Below are positions 60,344-64,000 of a stretch of DNA of 64,000 nt, piece after piece; within the stretch, counting starts at the first letter, position 1; each line of letters begins with the position of its first letter. The notes under the pieces are model-generated. The model worked only from the letters and a program-made list of their open reading frames with translations. It was not told the origin of the DNA and did not search any database. The stretch is from Fibrobacterota bacterium. Lineage in GTDB: Bacteria; Fibrobacterota; Fibrobacteria; UBA11236. The DNA is taken from the NCBI GenBank assembly GCA_028287465.1, contig JAQBPO010000010.1, forward strand, positions 1 through 64,000, given 5' to 3'. Made by a program: the position numbers and the translations under genes.

Positions 60344-61834
60344 ATGTTTCAGTCCAACCAAAGAGCGAACGGGAAGAAGGCCTTGTCGGCCGGTCTCTCC
60401 ATGGTCGCCTGCGTCACCGCGGCGGCCCTGTCCATCGGCCATGCCGCGGACCCCGTATACACCGTAGGCGCGCGCACGACCGTTCTGGGCAATGGCGCCG
60501 GCGGACTGACCCAGTTCCCGGAAACCCCCATCGTCATCCTCCAGACCACGCCCGATTACCGCGTGCTCATCAGCAACGGCCTGAAGACCTCGTTCTGCAC
60601 CGGGCCGAGCATGGACAAGCTCACGGCTTCCCCCCGCGTGGCCTTGGCCCCTTCCGGGCAGAAGGGATACGATGAAGTCTCCGCCCATATCACCAGCATC
60701 TGGAAGGATCCCGGATCCACGGACATCTATGGCGTATTCAACGCCAATGATTCCGATCAGGTTCCCCGCATCCCCGGCCCCGGCATCGGATTCCGCGGCC
60801 GCCTGTTCTCCGCCGGTCTCGCCAAGTCCACCGATGGCGGCGTGACCTTCACCAAGATCGGGCCCATCCTCAGCGTTCCCAAGAACGCGACCGCCGATCC
60901 CCTCCAGGGCGACGCCTACGCCACCGTGGTCATGGATCCCACCAGCACCTACCTCTACCTGTACTACGGCGACATGTACAACGCCCAGCTGCGCCATGGC
61001 GTGCAGACCTGCGTGGCCCGCGCCACCGTGGCTTCCAAGGGCCTGCCCGGTTCCTGGAAGAAATACTACAACGGCGACTTCGTGACCCCCGGCAACTCCA
61101 TCCTCGACACCCTCACCTACACGGGCGCCGAGACCGATCCGGTCGTCACCTTCCCCGGTCTGGATTCAGGCTACAACGGCGACGCCATGTACCCCCATGT
61201 CGTCTACTCCGCCAAGGCCAAGTGCTACATCATGGTCTACGCGGTCAACTTCTTCGACGAAATCCCCCCCGCGGATTCCCTCGGCAAGTTCCCCCCGGCG
61301 GATCGCAGCGGCATCTGGGTTTCCTACTCGGTCGACGCGGTGCACTGGTTCGGCCAGCATCAGCTCATCAAGGCCATCAGCATCGATTACCCCGGCCGCG
61401 AAGTGGCCATGCATCCCACCATCGTCGTGGACGAAGCGGCTTCGACCGCCACCTCCATCAAGGCCAAGGTCTACTACGGCTATAACCCCAACATGTGGCT
61501 GGGAACGCCCGTCACCCAGTATCTTGTCTCGCAGACCGTTGACGTCAGCGGCCTCGGCGACCTGTTCTCCGCCGGCATCGTGGCCCCGGATACCAGGCAT
61601 GCGACCCCGGGCTACTCCATCCTTCCCGGCGCTTCCGGCCAATGGCTGATGCGCTTCGCCAACGGCGACGTGGACGGGATCCGCATCGTCGGCATCGACG
61701 GCGCCGCGGCCGGCAAGGCCCTGCGGGTGGGTGAAGGCCGTTACCAGCTGCAGGTCTCCCGCTCCGCCGGACCCGTGTTCCTCCAGGGCAAGCAGGCCGG
61801 GCGGACCTTCTCCAGCGTATTGCGCCTGCCTTAA
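60344..61834 (+). CDS. Secreted sialidase-like/five-bladed beta-propeller protein
   Basis: A 496-residue protein with a signal peptide (about 1-34, ALSAGLSMVACVTAAALSIG ending AA). The repeated strands with AKSTDGGVTFTKIG (Asp-box-like S-x-D-G-G-x-T-F), VVMDPTSTYLYLYYGDMY, PHVVYSAKAKCYIMVYAV and WVSYSVDAVHWF are typical of sialidase/exo-glycosidase propellers. Only one clear Asp box is seen. Enzymatic or binding role is undetermined. AAAGGAG precedes ATG 60344. It has no obvious type-IX tail but ends in a short beta-strand QGKQAGRTFSSVLRLP. Confidence 0.75.
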   Translation: MFQSNQRANGKKALSAGLSMVACVTAAALSIGHAADPVYTVGARTTVLGNGAGGLTQFPETPIVILQTTPDYRVLISNGLKTSFCTGPSMDKLTASPRVALAPSGQKGYDEVSAHITSIWKDPGSTDIYGVFNANDSDQVPRIPGPGIGFRGRLFSAGLAKSTDGGVTFTKIGPILSVPKNATADPLQGDAYATVVMDPTSTYLYLYYGDMYNAQLRHGVQTCVARATVASKGLPGSWKKYYNGDFVTPGNSILDTLTYTGAETDPVVTFPGLDSGYNGDAMYPHVVYSAKAKCYIMVYAVNFFDEIPPADSLGKFPPADRSGIWVSYSVDAVHWFGQHQLIKAISIDYPGREVAMHPTIVVDEAASTATSIKAKVYYGYNPNMWLGTPVTQYLVSQTVDVSGLGDLFSAGIVAPDTRHATPGYSILPGASGQWLMRFANGDVDGIRIVGIDGAAAGKALRVGEGRYQLQVSRSAGPVFLQGKQAGRTFSSVLRLP

Positions 61835-61860
61835 TCCGGGATACGACCCAAGATCAAAAG

Positions 61861-61887
61861 GGGAAGCCGGCGACGCCGCCGCTTCCC
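61861..61887 (+). terminator. GC-rich hairpin after the 60344 gene
   Basis: GGGAAGC/GCTTCCC with an inner GGCG/CGCC stem. It is a very stable hairpin but no T-tract follows, so factor-dependent termination is equally possible. Confidence 0.4.
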
Positions 61888-62056
61888 GTCCTCCGGGCTT
61901 TCCCTCAGGGAAGGCAAGCCATGGCGGACAGACGCATTCACGAGCCCAAGACGGAACCGGGGACCCATCTCACCCCTCTGCAATGTTTCCGGACCTTCGC
62001 CTTGGGATTCTCTCCGTGATCCGCGTCTGTTCCGCCCCTCTTACCCGCCGCCCACG

Positions 62057-63277
62057 CTACTTCCCCTTCTTCGAATCCCCTTCGGCATCCTTCTTCCCCG
62101 CCTTTTTTTCCCCCTCGATTTTCTTGACGTCGGACTCCTTGATGCCCGACTGCTTCCCGCCGGTCACGTCCTCGAAGCCGACCGAATGGGTGAGGTTGGG
62201 CCGCAAGGCGCTGATGAAGGCGTTCCGCAAGAGGTAGCCGACCGAACGCCAGATGCCCGCCTGCGGGTTGGAGAACTTCCCGGCGAGGGGGACTTGCGTC
62301 GCCACCTGCTGCTTCGGCTTGTTCTCCATGATATTGGTCACGCCGGCAACCATGGCCTCCCAGATCGTTTCCAGAACCCCCCCTTCGTCCTTTTTGCCGG
62401 GTGAGAAGATCTTCACGTCCTTGGCCAGGGGTTTCACGTACCCCTTGAAGCTGCCTTTGTTGGCGGCCATTTCCGTATACAGGGAAAACGTTCCTCCTTC
62501 GGCGTCCACCTTGGCGTAGGCCTTGAGGAAATCGTTCAGGGCCGTCAGCTTCAATCCGGTCAGCTCCGCGTCCAAATCGAAGGTGGGATCCTTGGCCATG
62601 GGATTCAGCTTGAGGTCGACCCGCAGGTTCGCGTGGTTCATGGCCCGACCCGTGGCATGGAAGGTGGCCGGCAGGGCTTCCCCGGCCCGGGGACGGGTGG
62701 TCAGGCCCTTGGCGAGGGCTTCGAGGTGATCCAGGTGGATGTCCACCTTGGGGGTCCGGGTCAAATCGCGGAAATGGACCTCGCCCTGGTGTACCTCGAA
62801 ACGGTTGATATCCAACGGGAACATCTCCTTGGACCGGTCCTCCCAGGAGGAGTCGATGCTGGTCTGGGATTCCTTCTTCGACTTCGCCACCACGAAGTTG
62901 AGTTTGGGATTCCAGAGCTCGACCTCGCCCACCAGGGATCCATGCATCAAGGCTCCCCATTCCACGGAAAGGTCGACCATTTCGGCCGAGAAGAAGGGCG
63001 CCCGGGACGCGCCATTGATCTTTTCAAGGGAGACGCCCTCGATCTGGTAGGCGCCCCGTAAAATCGCGAGATCCACGTCATCGATATGTCCCCGGTATTC
63101 CGGGATCTGGTCCAGCTTCCGGTTCACGATGTGGAGGATCACAGGGGGCATGGCCGCCCGGATGCCGATCAGGATGAGGAGGATGGCCGCGATCCAGAGC
63201 GCGGTTTTGCGCAAACGGCGCTTTCCGGCCGGAAGCCTTTCGGACCGGTTCTTTCGGGGGGAATCGGGTATGATCAT
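62057..63277 (-). CDS. DUF748/AsmA-like envelope protein
   Basis: A 406-residue protein with an N-terminal membrane anchor (about 24-45, ALWIAAILLILIGIRAAMP) and a periplasmic DUF748/AsmA-type body (DDVDLAILRGAYQIEGVSLE, EMVDLSVEWGALMHGSLVGE, FRDLTRTPKVDIHLDHLEAL). It ends in a Lys/Glu-rich tail. AsmA-like proteins form lipid-transfer bridges between membranes. ATG 63277 is chosen because it places the anchor near the start; a 40-residue longer frame exists. No ribosome site is obvious. Convergent with the propeller gene. Confidence 0.8.
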   Translation of the reverse strand: MIIPDSPRKNRSERLPAGKRRLRKTALWIAAILLILIGIRAAMPPVILHIVNRKLDQIPEYRGHIDDVDLAILRGAYQIEGVSLEKINGASRAPFFSAEMVDLSVEWGALMHGSLVGEVELWNPKLNFVVAKSKKESQTSIDSSWEDRSKEMFPLDINRFEVHQGEVHFRDLTRTPKVDIHLDHLEALAKGLTTRPRAGEALPATFHATGRAMNHANLRVDLKLNPMAKDPTFDLDAELTGLKLTALNDFLKAYAKVDAEGGTFSLYTEMAANKGSFKGYVKPLAKDVKIFSPGKKDEGGVLETIWEAMVAGVTNIMENKPKQQVATQVPLAGKFSNPQAGIWRSVGYLLRNAFISALRPNLTHSVGFEDVTGGKQSGIKESDVKKIEGEKKAGKKDAEGDSKKGK

Positions 63278-63479
63278 GCATAGAAAAAACGGGATTACGG
63301 GCAGGGGCGCAAGGGGGGCGGCCGTTGGAGCGATCCGGTTCCCAAATCCGGGTTTTACCGTTCCCCGATTTTCGTTTTTTGGCGTGTCCGGGGCCATTCG
63401 GGCCCGCCGGGTCGGAATGACCCCGTGACCAAGGGGTAAGGGGCATACCGTGGCCAGGGGTAAGGCTTAGATTCGGAAG

Positions 63480-64000
63480 ATGCGAATCCTCCCCCTTGCC
63501 TTGATCTGCCTCGCCATGTACGGCCAGGGCTTCGGCCAGGCAAGAACGGGCCAGGCCTGGCCCCACGATGGGAAGTATGGCTTCGGCACGCGCCACCTGC
63601 ATATCCGGAACCACCTTCCCTCCGACATCTACGTCCAGGTCCTGAGCGGGGGGAGTTCCGCCCTCAAGAGCGACCATTTCAAGCTCGCGCCGGGCGCCGA
63701 CACCGTGTATGAAACGCCCAATGAATGGCGCGCAAGCCGGCTTTGGGCCAGGACGGAAGCGGTGCAATCCGGTCCCAGCACCTTGATCGAATGGACCATG
63801 GGCAGCCGGGATTGGTACGACATCAGCCTGGTGGACGGATACAATCTCCCGGTCACGGTCTCGCCGGTGCCGGGCACCTACGTCAAGAACGATCCCAACG
63901 ATCCGTTCCAATGCGGGAGCATCAGTTGCGTGGAGGACCTGCTGCCGGGGTGTCCCGAGGCGCTGCAAAAGCGGGATGGATTGGGCCTGGTCCGGCAATG
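63480..64000 (+). CDS. Thaumatin-like secreted protein (3'-truncated by window edge)
   Basis: 173 residues visible. A signal peptide (ILPLALICLAMYGQGFGQA) is followed by HLHIRNHLPSDIYVQVL, a Trp-Arg block (ETPNEWRASRLWART) and the diagnostic thaumatin core STLIEWTMGSRDWYDISLVD followed by GYNLPVTVSP. A Cys-rich end matches GSISCVEDLLPGCPEAL. In plant thaumatins the Arg, Glu and Asp positions of the acidic cleft lie in these same blocks. The Cys-rich loop between W-A-R-T and T-L-x-E is missing, as in other small variants. Such proteins bind or cleave beta-glucans; bacterial cases are few. The gene continues past 64000. Confidence 0.85.
   Translation, partial: MRILPLALICLAMYGQGFGQARTGQAWPHDGKYGFGTRHLHIRNHLPSDIYVQVLSGGSSALKSDHFKLAPGADTVYETPNEWRASRLWARTEAVQSGPSTLIEWTMGSRDWYDISLVDGYNLPVTVSPVPGTYVKNDPNDPFQCGSISCVEDLLPGCPEALQKRDGLGLVRQ

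Overview
The window is GC-rich bacterial chromosome that most likely comes from the phylum Fibrobacterota or a close relative. The evidence is a TIGR02147-family regulator, a fibro-slime-domain surface protein, a DUF2341/LamG lipoprotein and secreted proteins with FlgD-like or Por/type-IX-like C-terminal tails. A nearly complete flagellar biosynthesis locus shows a motile lineage, unlike the non-motile rumen Fibrobacter. These are family-level recognitions made by eye; no database search was possible.

Layout. 1-12.9 kb is a mixed housekeeping region: a 5'-truncated exonuclease III, a TPR protein, YceI, a beta-barrel protein, an MFS transporter, DusA, a divergent GGDEF (GGDEY) protein, rubredoxin, a class 3 L-asparaginase and a zinc-less MDR oxidoreductase. 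13-16.5 kb holds a WG-repeat protein, two head-to-head single-domain receivers and a membrane protein. 16.6-37.7 kb is one long minus-strand flagellar array, in transcription order motE-like, fliK, flgD, flgE, flbD, fliL, fliM, fliY, fliO, fliP, fliQ, fliR, flhB, flhA, flhF, a small membrane protein, fliA, an HDOD protein and a GAF sensor kinase. It is preceded by a near-perfect sigma-54 promoter. flhG and motAB are missing from their usual places.

38-41 kb carries a tectonin-like lipoprotein, a DUF1015 protein and a tRNA-Thr(CGT). From the tRNA 3' half to an exact 52-bp copy of it at 46.9 kb lies a 5.8-kb, visibly AT-richer island. It holds three tandem-type PEP-CTERM paralogues, a CARDB/YG-repeat secreted protein, a HEPN-like gene, a decayed paralogue of that gene and a frameshifted gene. 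No recombinase or exosortase is present.

47-64 kb is a secretome region: a Cys-rich CKG-repeat protein, a parallel beta-helix glycosidase, an SGNH/TPR protein, the TIGR02147 regulator overlapping its lipoprotein partner, a 1.2-kb-residue fibro-slime protein, a glucose/sorbosone-dehydrogenase-like propeller with a type-IX-like tail, a sialidase-like propeller, an AsmA/DUF748 protein and a truncated thaumatin-like protein at the right edge. Four related GTTCTC...GAACC hairpins precede transcription units in this region, which suggests a shared regulatory element. A group II intron domain-V-like hairpin lies in the leader of the fibro-slime gene.
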